DNA of 64,000 nucleotides. Source: an uncultured Eubacteriales bacterium. GTDB lineage: Bacteria > Bacillota > Clostridia > Oscillospirales > Acutalibacteraceae. Numbering within the stretch: the first letter of the stretch is position 1; the number at the start of each line of letters is the position of its first letter. Where the stretch lies: NCBI GenBank assembly GCA_934464585.1, contig CAKSJY010000007.1:1-64000 (forward strand), in the 5' to 3' direction. Below the pieces are notes generated by a model. It made no database searches and was not told the DNA's origin. It saw nothing but the letters and a program-made list of their open reading frames with translations. Position numbers and translations under genes: made by a program. This document shows, piece after piece, positions 34,699 through 43,440 of the stretch.

Positions 34699-36954
34699 TT
34701 ATTTTGAAGACTTTCGTTTTACTTTTATAACTATAACTACTAACGCAATAATAGCTACACTACCAAGTATAACGTAAATAACGTTGTATGAAGATTGTAA
34801 GTTATATTCATTTTCTAGGTCAGCAAGAGCTTTTTCTGATGCAGTTAATGATTGATAGTTTGTGACATTAACCTTGGAGTTTTCATTAAGAGAATCATAG
34901 CATGATCTTGTAAATGATATAAATCCCTTATCATCTTTAGAAATAGTATCAGGTAATTGACTTATTAGATTTGTAACACTATCTGAATTTTTTTCAGATA
35001 AATCTTGAATTGATATATTAACAGCTTTTAATCCAATATAATCATCTACAAATGATTCAGATTTGTTGTTTTCATATTCTACTGTAATAGAATGCTTACC
35101 ACTTGAAAGGTCGTTTAAGTAAATTTTTCCGTTTTCATCTGTAGAAACTACAGTACTTTCATTAAAATCAATAGTTAAATTTATATCTTTTGATTTAAGT
35201 GGTTGTTTTTCGTAATTTACTGTGATTTCAGAGTTATAACTTTCATGTGAAGCATTACTGTTAACTGGAGTAATTCTGTTTTGAGTTAATGGATAATCTA
35301 TAGGTTTGCCGGTTTCCTTAGCCATCTTAGCAATTCCATTTTCGACTACTGTCTCAAGAATATCGCCGGTCGCTAGAGTTTCACAATCTTTAATCATCTC
35401 AAAACCTTCGCCTCCTTCAGAAAGAAAGCTATTAGTTACAAGTTTGATTTTTGTTGTTTCATCATCTCGTTTAAGTTCTTTTTTATCTGTACCATCTTTA
35501 TTTAAAATAACAATTTTAGTTATACGTTCTCCAGTAGTATCAGTATTAGTTGGATCATATGCCGGCTTAGTTAGATCATACTCAAAACGCATACCCGCTA
35601 TTTGTGGAAATTTACCTGAAGAGGAAGTTAGAGTTGAATCTTCAGAAGAGGGCGGAGATAATTTAGAAATACCATTTTCAAGTGCCTTATATAATTTATC
35701 AGCAGTTATTTCTTTTACTTTAATAGTATTATCAGTAGGTAAAACTCTGTTTATATCATTAATTGTAATATATCCGGTATCGATAGTGTCACGTATTCCA
35801 CCACCGTTTTGCAATACTACAATTTCAGTGTCGTCATCAAGGTTATTTTCTATTAGATTTTTACCTGATTCAAGCATTAGATCTGCGATAAGATCTCCGA
35901 AATTTGTCTCAGACATTCTGCAAACACTTTTACCTGAGTATGCACCACCGTATAATGGATGTTCAGTTTTAGATAATACTCTTTCTAATGTCGGCTTTTG
36001 TGCATTATAAATATCATTGTATAATTGGGTGACTTCAGTATCAGCAGTATATTCATGACCAACTTCAGATGCCGATAGTATTTTTCCATTAACATTAACA
36101 GAATTATCGTTGTTAATATGTAATTCTAATTTACCTAGATTTTTTGCATCAGTTCCAACTTGCTGAATTAATGTTCCATTTATTTCTTTGGATATTTTGC
36201 TATGGCTATGTCCATCGATTATAACATCAATGCCGCTCACATTTTCTGCCAAATCTTCACTTGTAACACCTGCTGAGCTATTAATACCAACATGTGTTAA
36301 AGCTATAATTGCTTGAGCACCCTGGTCTTTTAACTCTTTTATCTGAAATTTTGAAGTTTCGATAATTGATGTGAATGCTAGACCTTCAATATCTGACTTT
36401 AATGATGTGTCTACAGTATCTTCAGATATAACAGCAAAAAAGCCTATTTTTTTTCCGTTAATTTCTTTTATAAAATTGCTACCGTTACAACCGTTGATAT
36501 CGCTTAAAAACGGTTTTCTTGTTGATTCATCTATTACATTAGCACATATTACAGGAAATTCAGCTAGGTTAGCGTTAGTTTTTGCCATTTCAGATCCATA
36601 GTCTAGGTCGTGATTTCCTAATGCCATAAGGTCATAGTTTGCAGCATTCATCATTTTTATAATATCTGAACCTTTGCTATACTTCGCAAGTATAACTCCC
36701 TGAGTTGCATCTCCTGCATCGACAAGTAGAGAATTTTTTGTTTGGCTTTTAACGTTTTTTAATACATCCATGCCTATTTGAGTTAATTCTCCGTTACTAT
36801 CATATTGACTGTCAATTTTTCCATGAATATCATTTGTATGATATATAATTATGGAATCATCGCCAACAGCAAATGCATGTGGAATTGTCGAAAGTATTAG
36901 CATAGTGCATACAATAAAGACTGTGAGTTTTCGATTGAATTTTTTAAATATCAT
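34699..36954 (-). CDS. Secreted 5'-nucleotidase-family protein, membrane-anchored (second copy in operon)
   Basis: A 751-residue exported enzyme of the UshA/5'-nucleotidase family, which removes phosphate from nucleotides or UDP-sugars outside the cell. A signal peptide (to about AHAFA, residue 29) precedes the metallophosphatase domain with IYHTNDIHG, LVDAGDATQG, ALGNHDLDYG, ALTHVGI and IDGHSHS. The C-terminal nucleotidase domain contains NFGDLIADLML, LQNGGGIRDTI and ITINDINRVLPTDN. A CNA/carboxypeptidase-regulatory-like beta domain (TVVSTDENGKIYLNDLSSGK) and a C-terminal membrane helix ending KVKRKSSK follow. It starts five bases after its paralogue and shares its whole architecture, so a tandem duplication is likely. 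No LPxTG is seen. Confidence 0.88.
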   Translation of the reverse strand: MIFKKFNRKLTVFIVCTMLILSTIPHAFAVGDDSIIIYHTNDIHGKIDSQYDSNGELTQIGMDVLKNVKSQTKNSLLVDAGDATQGVILAKYSKGSDIIKMMNAANYDLMALGNHDLDYGSEMAKTNANLAEFPVICANVIDESTRKPFLSDINGCNGSNFIKEINGKKIGFFAVISEDTVDTSLKSDIEGLAFTSIIETSKFQIKELKDQGAQAIIALTHVGINSSAGVTSEDLAENVSGIDVIIDGHSHSKISKEINGTLIQQVGTDAKNLGKLELHINNDNSVNVNGKILSASEVGHEYTADTEVTQLYNDIYNAQKPTLERVLSKTEHPLYGGAYSGKSVCRMSETNFGDLIADLMLESGKNLIENNLDDDTEIVVLQNGGGIRDTIDTGYITINDINRVLPTDNTIKVKEITADKLYKALENGISKLSPPSSEDSTLTSSSGKFPQIAGMRFEYDLTKPAYDPTNTDTTGERITKIVILNKDGTDKKELKRDDETTKIKLVTNSFLSEGGEGFEMIKDCETLATGDILETVVENGIAKMAKETGKPIDYPLTQNRITPVNSNASHESYNSEITVNYEKQPLKSKDINLTIDFNESTVVSTDENGKIYLNDLSSGKHSITVEYENNKSESFVDDYIGLKAVNISIQDLSEKNSDSVTNLISQLPDTISKDDKGFISFTRSCYDSLNENSKVNVTNYQSLTASEKALADLENEYNLQSSYNVIYVILGSVAIIALVVIVIKVKRKSSK

Positions 36955-36959
36955 TGATT

Positions 36960-39176
36960 TTAACCTCTTTTTGTTTTCTTTTTATATTTAACTATTAAAA
37001 TAACCGCAGAAACTGCTAAGATGGTTGCTAAGGTTAAAATAAAGTATTTAACCCAAGAATTCTCATTTAACAGATCTTCAGAATTTAACAGTATATCAAC
37101 ATTTGTAACTTGAGATTTTTCTTCATTTGATAGAGAAGAATAGGATGTTTTTGCAAATTTTATGGTTTTCAGATCAGAGTTTGTTGGATTATCCGGAATC
37201 TGATCGATTAGATTTATAACACTTTTAATATTTTTAGAGGAATCTGGGGCTATATCAATAACAGCTGACTTAATACCAACAGTTTCATCAATGTAAGCAT
37301 CTGAGGAATAGGAATTATAACTAACTACAACACTATGCCCACCGCTTTGTAAATTGTCTAAGATTACATTACCATTTTCATCGGTTGTTGATGAAAGTGA
37401 TGTGTTATCAACTTTTATAGACACTTCTTTATTGGCAAGAGGAATACTATTTTCTTTTACAGAAATCTGTGCGCTATAATTTACAAACAAATCATTAGAT
37501 TTAGGGGAAAGGAGAACTCTTTTTTGGTTTATAGGGTAATTAAATTCACCCGATCCTCTCATAGTCAATACATTAATATATTCAGCTAAAATATCAGAAA
37601 GATAATCTCCCTTAACAGAAACATCAATGTTACTTACCATTGGATATTCTGAAATTGTATAATCATTGCAAGCAAATATAATTGGAGTAAGTGTATCATC
37701 GCGGTCAAGTTTTATTGCGTCGCTTCCATCTTCGTTTAAAATTACTATTTTGGTAACTCGTCTGCCTTGATCTAGTTGTGGATTTTCAGTATCATAGGCA
37801 TTTTGTGTTAGATCATACTCAATTCGCATACCGCCAATTTGAGGAAAACCTCCGAAAAATCCATCTATTGCTTCACCGGGTGACTCCGGAAGATTTTGTT
37901 TGCAGACGCCACGTTCCATTACTTTGTAAAGTGTGTTTGGAGTAATAATTTGCAAAGTAAGTTTATTATCTAGAGGGAGAACCTCTAATATATTTTCCAT
38001 TGAGATAAACCCTTTATCTATTTTGGAACGAACGGCACCACCATTTTCCATTGCGACTATTGGTAAAGCTCTATATTTAGTGCATTTTAAAAGTTTTCTG
38101 CTGTCGTATATCATTGCATCACAGATTAAAGACCCTAGATTTGTTTCAACCATTCTGCTGACATTTTTTCCGCTGTAATTACCTCCATACAAAGTAGTGG
38201 CGGTCTTTCCAACTACTGTTGATAATACAGGTTCGATTTTATCTGCGATAGAGTTATATTCGTCAGTTACATCCTGACTTGGTGTGTATTGTTTACCAAG
38301 TTCTTTAGCAGGAATTAATTGAGTATTTATTTTTGGACTATTTGAAGAATAATCAATCTCTATTTTTCCAAGGGTGTTAGATCCTGTTCCGGTTTGTTGA
38401 ATGACAGTATTTCTGACTTTTTCGCTTATTGTGGAATGGCTATGGCCGTCAATAATTATATTTATTTCCGGTACAGACTCTGCGATTTCTCTGCTGGTTA
38501 CACTACTGGAGGAGTCAATACCTATGTGCATTATTCCTATTATCATATCGACACCTTGTGCCTTAAGCTTTTCAACTTGCTCTTTTGAAGTTTGTATCTC
38601 ATCTTTAAACGAAATACCTTCCAGATTTTCTGGAATAGTTGTTTTAGTTGTTTCCGAGGTAATTATTCCAAAAAAGCCTAATTTTTTGCCGCCGACTTCT
38701 TTAATAAAGTTTTCTCCGTTATTTCCGTTTACATCCTTTAAAAATAGATCACCATTGTATAATGTATTTGATGACACAACAGGGAAATTAGCCTTTTTAG
38801 CAATTTTCATGACGTTTTCTTGCCCGTAATCAAATTCATGATTTCCAAGTGTCATTCCGTCATATCCAGCGACATTCATTACATCTACAATATCAAGACC
38901 TTTACTAAATTTACCCATAGGGGTTCCTTGGGTAGCATCTCCGGCATCAATCAAAATAGCATTGTTTGTGTTTTCTTTGGCACTTTTCACGACATCAAGA
39001 CCTATTTGAGTCAGTTCATTTTGAGAATAAACACTGTTAATTCTGCCGTGCATATCATTGGTATGATAAATAACGATAGGGTCAGATGATGTAGAATATG
39101 CACTTAAAGGTATGCAAGATAGAATAATTGATAATGTCAATATTATTGAAATAGATATGTGTACTCGTTTTTTCAT
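36960..39176 (-). CDS. Secreted 5'-nucleotidase-family protein, membrane-anchored (first copy in operon)
   Basis: A 738-residue paralogue of the downstream gene, with the same order of parts: signal peptide (ISIILTLSIILSCIPLSAYS), metallophosphatase domain (IYHTNDMHGRI, LIDAGDATQG, TLGNHEFDYG, GIMHIGI, IDGHSHS), nucleotidase domain (NLGSLICDAMIYDS, ENGGAVRSKID), a DENGNVILDNLQSGGHSV beta domain and a closing membrane helix with a Lys-rich tail. The ribosome binding site is GAAAGGGG. The two copies have diverged (GNHEF against GNHDL, different loop regions), so they may prefer different nucleotides. Extracellular purine or phosphate scavenging is the likely role, fitting the hpt gene further on. 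Confidence 0.88.
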   Translation of the reverse strand: MKKRVHISISIILTLSIILSCIPLSAYSTSSDPIVIYHTNDMHGRINSVYSQNELTQIGLDVVKSAKENTNNAILIDAGDATQGTPMGKFSKGLDIVDVMNVAGYDGMTLGNHEFDYGQENVMKIAKKANFPVVSSNTLYNGDLFLKDVNGNNGENFIKEVGGKKLGFFGIITSETTKTTIPENLEGISFKDEIQTSKEQVEKLKAQGVDMIIGIMHIGIDSSSSVTSREIAESVPEINIIIDGHSHSTISEKVRNTVIQQTGTGSNTLGKIEIDYSSNSPKINTQLIPAKELGKQYTPSQDVTDEYNSIADKIEPVLSTVVGKTATTLYGGNYSGKNVSRMVETNLGSLICDAMIYDSRKLLKCTKYRALPIVAMENGGAVRSKIDKGFISMENILEVLPLDNKLTLQIITPNTLYKVMERGVCKQNLPESPGEAIDGFFGGFPQIGGMRIEYDLTQNAYDTENPQLDQGRRVTKIVILNEDGSDAIKLDRDDTLTPIIFACNDYTISEYPMVSNIDVSVKGDYLSDILAEYINVLTMRGSGEFNYPINQKRVLLSPKSNDLFVNYSAQISVKENSIPLANKEVSIKVDNTSLSSTTDENGNVILDNLQSGGHSVVVSYNSYSSDAYIDETVGIKSAVIDIAPDSSKNIKSVINLIDQIPDNPTNSDLKTIKFAKTSYSSLSNEEKSQVTNVDILLNSEDLLNENSWVKYFILTLATILAVSAVILIVKYKKKTKRG

Positions 39177-39244
39177 TATAATTGCCCCTTTCTTATAAAA
39201 ATGTAAATATTAACTTATTAATTAGATAAGCTTGATTAAGAATG

Positions 39245-39284
39245 ATAACATAATTAATATATATGTTATAAACAATTCTGTCAA
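39245..39284 (-). promoter_or_regulatory. Promoter and putative operator of the nucleotidase operon
   Basis: On the minus strand TTGACA (39279-39284) and TATATT (39256-39261) are 17 bases apart. An 8-bp inverted repeat, ATAACATA (39245-39252) and TATGTTAT (39262-39269), frames the -10 element exactly, which suits a repressor site. Confidence 0.6.
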
Positions 39285-39963
39285 TGAATTTATCCTGCCA
39301 TTTTTCTAAAAGGTAGCGAATATTTTTAAAAAATTGAGTGAATTTTCATATAAATATATGATAAATAAAAGTCTTGATTGGCAAATTAAAAATATATTGT
39401 TCTACATACTAAGAGTATAAGTTCAAATATTAATTGAGCGATAGTACTGACAAAATGGTTTGAGATTTAGAACAAAACAATAGGAACAGAATTTTAAATA
39501 GGTTTTAATTATCCAAATTAAATACTTATAATAAACGCCAACTTTTACATAGAAGGCGGTCGCTTTTGATATTTAGTAATACAATTATCTACAAATTTTT
39601 CATAATTTGGTAGAATGATTGCTTTTTTATAAACTAATCCCTAATTATTTACTATTATACAACTAAATATTGTTGCAATTCAATATAAATTACTTATTTT
39701 TTATCTATTCTATGTTTTGTCTAAAATAGGTTACGAAGTATAGGATGCTTTTAGTGCTAAACTAACTATGGTTAGAATTAAAGTACTTTAGATGTATTAA
39801 CTTTTAAATCTTGTTTCTATAATCATCTGTTATACTGCTTTTTACTTATTGAGATTGTTTCCATTGTTTGAAAATATTTTAACGATTTACTTAGTAAATG
39901 TGTTATAATACTATATATCAGTATATAAACGGAAAAAACTGAAGAGAAAGAGAGGTACTAAGT
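39285..39963. other. Long AT-rich non-coding region before hflX
   Basis: About 680 bases contain no credible gene on either strand, the longest such stretch in the window. A small CGCC/GGCG hairpin (39536-39558), followed by GTCGCTTTTG, is its only GC-richer structure, and a TATAAT lies at 39527-39532. Near the end TATAAT (39904-39909) probably drives hflX, preceded by the 13-base palindrome TTTACTTAGTAAA (39886-39898); the -35 region is poor. A small RNA is possible but not demonstrated. Confidence 0.45.
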
Positions 39964-41205
39964 ATGTACGATAACGAGATAAAAAAAGAGAAAGTATTGC
40001 TTGTAAGTATAGATACGGGCGAATATGATGCTCAAAGCTCTTTATTAGAGCTTTCGGAACTTGTAAAAACTGCGAACGGTGATCCGGTATTTACCGTATT
40101 ACAAAAAAGAGAAAAGCCTGATTTTGCAACATGTATCGGATCTGGCAGGCTTGAAGAAATGAAAAATATATGTGAAAATTATGATATAGATTTAATTGTG
40201 TTCGACTGTGAATTAACACCTACCCAGATAAGAAATTTGGAAAATTATACAAATCTTAGAGTAATTGACAGAACAATGCTTATTTTAGATATATTTGCCT
40301 TGAGAGCAAAGTCTAAAGAAGGTAAGCTTCAGGTTGAGCTTGCACAGCTTAAATATATGTTGCCAAGGCTTTCGGGTAAAGGTGCATCATTGTCGAGACT
40401 TGGTGGAGGAATAGGTACCAGGGGTCCCGGTGAAACTAAGCTTGAAACAGATAAGCGGCATATAAGAGAAAGAATGCAATATTTAAAAGAAAAAATTGGC
40501 GAAATAGAAAAACAGAGAAGTTCACTTAGAAAGAGAAGAAAGAAGGACGGATTTGTTACAGTAGCTATTGTAGGATACACAAATGCCGGAAAGTCTACTC
40601 TTATGAATACACTTACTAAAGCTGGTGTTTTAGCAGAGGACAAGCTTTTTGCAACACTTGATCCGTCATCTAAGATTTTAACGCTAGAAAATGGTGTGAA
40701 AGTAATTGTAATTGATACAGTAGGTTTTATAAGAAGACTACCACACCATTTGGTAGAAGCATTTAAGTCGACGCTTGAGGAAGCTGCACTTGCCGATATT
40801 ATATTGAATGTTTGTGATTCATCAAATCCGGAAGCTAAGTTACATTTGGATGTTACTCGTGAACTTTTATTAAGTTTGGGCTGTATGAATAAGCCAATAA
40901 TAAATGTAATGAATAAGTATGATTTGATAGCCTCGCAGGATAATTTAGCAGGAAGCATGAATGTTGTAATGGTTTCTGCTAAGGACGGTTATGGAATTCA
41001 TGAGCTCTTAAAGGCAATCGAAAACAACTTGCCGTTTAAAATGGTTGACAGAAAATATCTATTTGATTTTAAAAATGTTGGTAAAGCAGAGATACTTAGA
41101 AAAAACGGAAATATAAAATCAGAAGAGTATATAGACTCAGGTTTATTGATAGAAGCTATTGTAGAAGAAAGAATTTCAAATATGCTTTCTGAATTTATTG
41201 TATAG
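39964..41205 (+). CDS. hflX: Ribosome-associated GTPase HflX
   Basis: A 413-residue GTPase that splits or rescues stalled 70S ribosomes and hibernating subunits. The N-terminal HflX domain shows GSGRLEEM, DLIVFDCELTPTQIRNLE, RVIDRTMLILDIFALRAKSK and the glycine-rich SRLGGGIGTRGPGETKLE. A Lys/Arg-rich helix leads to the G domain, with GYTNAGKSTL (G1), DTVGFIRRLPHHLVEAF (G3) and NKYD (G4). It is a separate transcription unit with an A/G-rich leader (GAAGAGAAAGAGAGG). Confidence 0.95.
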   Translation: MYDNEIKKEKVLLVSIDTGEYDAQSSLLELSELVKTANGDPVFTVLQKREKPDFATCIGSGRLEEMKNICENYDIDLIVFDCELTPTQIRNLENYTNLRVIDRTMLILDIFALRAKSKEGKLQVELAQLKYMLPRLSGKGASLSRLGGGIGTRGPGETKLETDKRHIRERMQYLKEKIGEIEKQRSSLRKRRKKDGFVTVAIVGYTNAGKSTLMNTLTKAGVLAEDKLFATLDPSSKILTLENGVKVIVIDTVGFIRRLPHHLVEAFKSTLEEAALADIILNVCDSSNPEAKLHLDVTRELLLSLGCMNKPIINVMNKYDLIASQDNLAGSMNVVMVSAKDGYGIHELLKAIENNLPFKMVDRKYLFDFKNVGKAEILRKNGNIKSEEYIDSGLLIEAIVEERISNMLSEFIV

Positions 41206-41235
41206 TTTTATTATAATTGTTTGAGTTATTTTCAC

Positions 41236-41265
41236 TTGACAGTTATACAGATTTAACGGTAGAAT
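41236..41265 (+). promoter_or_regulatory. Promoter of the RNase J gene
   Basis: TTGACA (41236-41241) and TAGAAT (41260-41265) are 18 bases apart, giving a leader of about 130 bases. Confidence 0.6.
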
Positions 41266-41328
41266 ATACTGTGTCTTAATGTGTTCGGATATTCTATTTT
41301 TAGATCAGAAAACGTTTAATGTGTTTAG

Positions 41329-41367
41329 AAAAAAGCTGTTCGTATCGTTTAGAATCAGCTTGTTTTT
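41329..41367 (+). promoter_or_regulatory. Hairpin followed by T-run in the RNase J leader
   Basis: AAGCTG (41333-41338) pairs with CAGCTT (41356-41361), flanked by an A-run and followed by GTTTTT. It lies inside the leader, after the promoter, so it may attenuate transcription or be an RNA processing site. An outer GAATAT/ATATTC repeat lies at 41262-41294. Confidence 0.4.
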
Positions 41368-41400
41368 AATATAAAAAATAATAAAATCGGAGGTTGTATT

Positions 41401-43395
41401 GTGTCAAAAAACAATCAGTATAAAAATAGTAAGGGCATAAACGGTGGCGATGATCAGTTTATGAAGCAGAGCGATCAAATGCTAAGCATAGCGTCATCAC
41501 ATAAACCACAAAGTGTCCAAAAGGAGAAACATAAAGAAGCCAAAAAAGAGGCTAATAATGAATCAAAGAAAGAATTAAAGCCGGAAAATAAACGTGAGGT
41601 AAGAAAACCTCGCTCAAGAAAAAAACAGATAAAGGATGATACTGCTTCAATTCCTGCAGTACAGGTATCAGAAACAAAAAGTAAGTCTCATAAATCATCG
41701 AGTAGGCTTGTAAATCGCAAGTCCAAATCTAAGACAGCCCCTTCTATTAAAGTAATGTTTTTGGGTGGCTTGAATGAAATTGGTAAAAACCTAACATTGT
41801 TTGAATGTCAGGGAGATATGTTTATCTTAGACTGTGGAATGACATTCCCGGATGGTGATATGCTTGGAGTAGATCTTGTTATTCCGGATTTCACATATAT
41901 AGAAAAAAATATAGATAAGATTAAGGGTATAGTGATTACTCACGGTCATGAAGACCATATAGGAGCTATACCATATTTGCTAAAGAAGGTTTCTTTACCG
42001 ATTTATGGTACTCCACTTTCTATAGGTTTGATAGGAAGTAAATTCAAGGAACATGGAATTCGAAAGAATTCAGATCTTCATATAATTAAACCGGGTGACA
42101 GAGTAAAACTTGGATGTATGGAAGTTGAACCTATTCATGTAAATCATTCTATCCCGGATGCTGTTGGTGTTGCTATTTATTCGCCTGCAGGTACATTGGT
42201 TCACACAGGTGACTTTAAAATAGATTGCACTCCAACTCAAGGTGAAATGATTGACTTAGCACGTTTTGCTGAACTTGGTAAAGAAGGTGTTCTTGCACTA
42301 TTTGCCGATTCGACTAACGCTGAACGTCAGGGTTATACGATGACTGAAAAGAAGATTAGTGCATCATTTGATAAGCTATTTAATGCTGCAGGTTCCAAAA
42401 GAATAATTATAGCTACATTCTCTTCTAATATAAGTAGAATACAACAGATTGTAAACTGTGCACATAAATACGGAAGAAAGGTTTGCTTCTCTGGAAGAAG
42501 TATGTGTAACTATGTAAATATATCAAGTGAACTTGGGTATATAGATATTCCACCTGAAGTACTTTTAGATATAAATTTAATAAACAGCTATCCAAAAGAA
42601 AAAGTTGTTCTTATTACAACTGGAAGTCAGGGAGAGCCTATGTCGGCACTTTCAAGAATGGCTTCTTCAGAACACAAAAAAATATCGGTAGGTCCGGAAG
42701 ATTTCATCATTATTTCAGCAAACCCTATACCCGGTAATGAAAAGACAGTCGGTGATGTAATAAATGATCTTATGAAGCTTGGATGTCATGTTGTGTATGA
42801 ATCAATGTATGAAGTACACGTTTCAGGTCATGCTTGCCAGGAAGAACTTAAAATTATGCAGGGTATAGTAAAACCAAAGTACTTTATACCAGTCCATGGA
42901 GAGCAAAAGCATCTTGTTAAACATGCAGAACTTGCAAAAATGATGGGAATGAAAGCAAGTAACGTGTTTATCGGGGATGTTGGAAATGCTGTCGAAATAA
43001 ACAGGGATTACATGAAAAAATTACCGGATGTTCCGGCAGGTAAGATATTAATAGATGGTTTGGGCGTCGGAGATGTTGGTAATATAGTGCTACGAGATAG
43101 AAAACATCTTTCTGAAGACGGATTAATTGTTGTTGTTGCAACTATCGAATCACAAACCGGTAATATAGTATCAGGTCCTGATATTGTTTCAAGAGGCTTT
43201 GTTTATGTAAGAGAGTCTGAAGAATTAATAGAAAGTGCAAGAAAAGCGGCTCTTCAGGCTATTGAAAAGTGTACTCAAGAAAATATATATGATTGGGGAA
43301 CAATTAAAAACAGCATAAAAGACGATTTATCAAAATTGTTTTATAATAAAACAAGAAGAGATCCAATGATATTGCCAATTTTGATGGAAGTGTAG
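41401..43395 (+). CDS. rnj: Ribonuclease J with basic N-terminal extension
   Basis: A 664-residue beta-CASP metallo-beta-lactamase nuclease with 5'-exo and endonuclease activity in mRNA decay and rRNA maturation. The catalytic core begins at about residue 116 (IKVMFLGGLNEIGKNL), with THGHEDHIGAIPYLL, LVHTGDFKID, ADSTNAERQG, TTGSQGEP, SANPIPGNEK, HVSGHA and PVHGEQ. Before it lies an extension of about 115 residues, very rich in Lys, Glu and Ser and predicted to be disordered, not present in the Bacillus enzymes. The start is GTG behind GGAGGT. gdpP follows closely. J1 or J2 type cannot be told apart here. Confidence 0.94.
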   Translation: MSKNNQYKNSKGINGGDDQFMKQSDQMLSIASSHKPQSVQKEKHKEAKKEANNESKKELKPENKREVRKPRSRKKQIKDDTASIPAVQVSETKSKSHKSSSRLVNRKSKSKTAPSIKVMFLGGLNEIGKNLTLFECQGDMFILDCGMTFPDGDMLGVDLVIPDFTYIEKNIDKIKGIVITHGHEDHIGAIPYLLKKVSLPIYGTPLSIGLIGSKFKEHGIRKNSDLHIIKPGDRVKLGCMEVEPIHVNHSIPDAVGVAIYSPAGTLVHTGDFKIDCTPTQGEMIDLARFAELGKEGVLALFADSTNAERQGYTMTEKKISASFDKLFNAAGSKRIIIATFSSNISRIQQIVNCAHKYGRKVCFSGRSMCNYVNISSELGYIDIPPEVLLDINLINSYPKEKVVLITTGSQGEPMSALSRMASSEHKKISVGPEDFIIISANPIPGNEKTVGDVINDLMKLGCHVVYESMYEVHVSGHACQEELKIMQGIVKPKYFIPVHGEQKHLVKHAELAKMMGMKASNVFIGDVGNAVEINRDYMKKLPDVPAGKILIDGLGVGDVGNIVLRDRKHLSEDGLIVVVATIESQTGNIVSGPDIVSRGFVYVRESEELIESARKAALQAIEKCTQENIYDWGTIKNSIKDDLSKLFYNKTRRDPMILPILMEV

Positions 43396-43440
43396 CTTTA
43401 ACATTTTACGAATATTATAGTGTAGGAGGCAATGTGCTTT

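Noticed and set aside
35306..36010. A 234-codon plus-strand frame inside the 5'-nucleotidase gene
   Set aside because: It is antisense to a gene with clear motifs, lacks a ribosome binding site and its product resembles no protein; it reflects codon bias of the real gene.
40329..40958. A 209-codon minus-strand frame inside hflX
   Set aside because: It is antisense to the well-supported GTPase domain and has no start signals.
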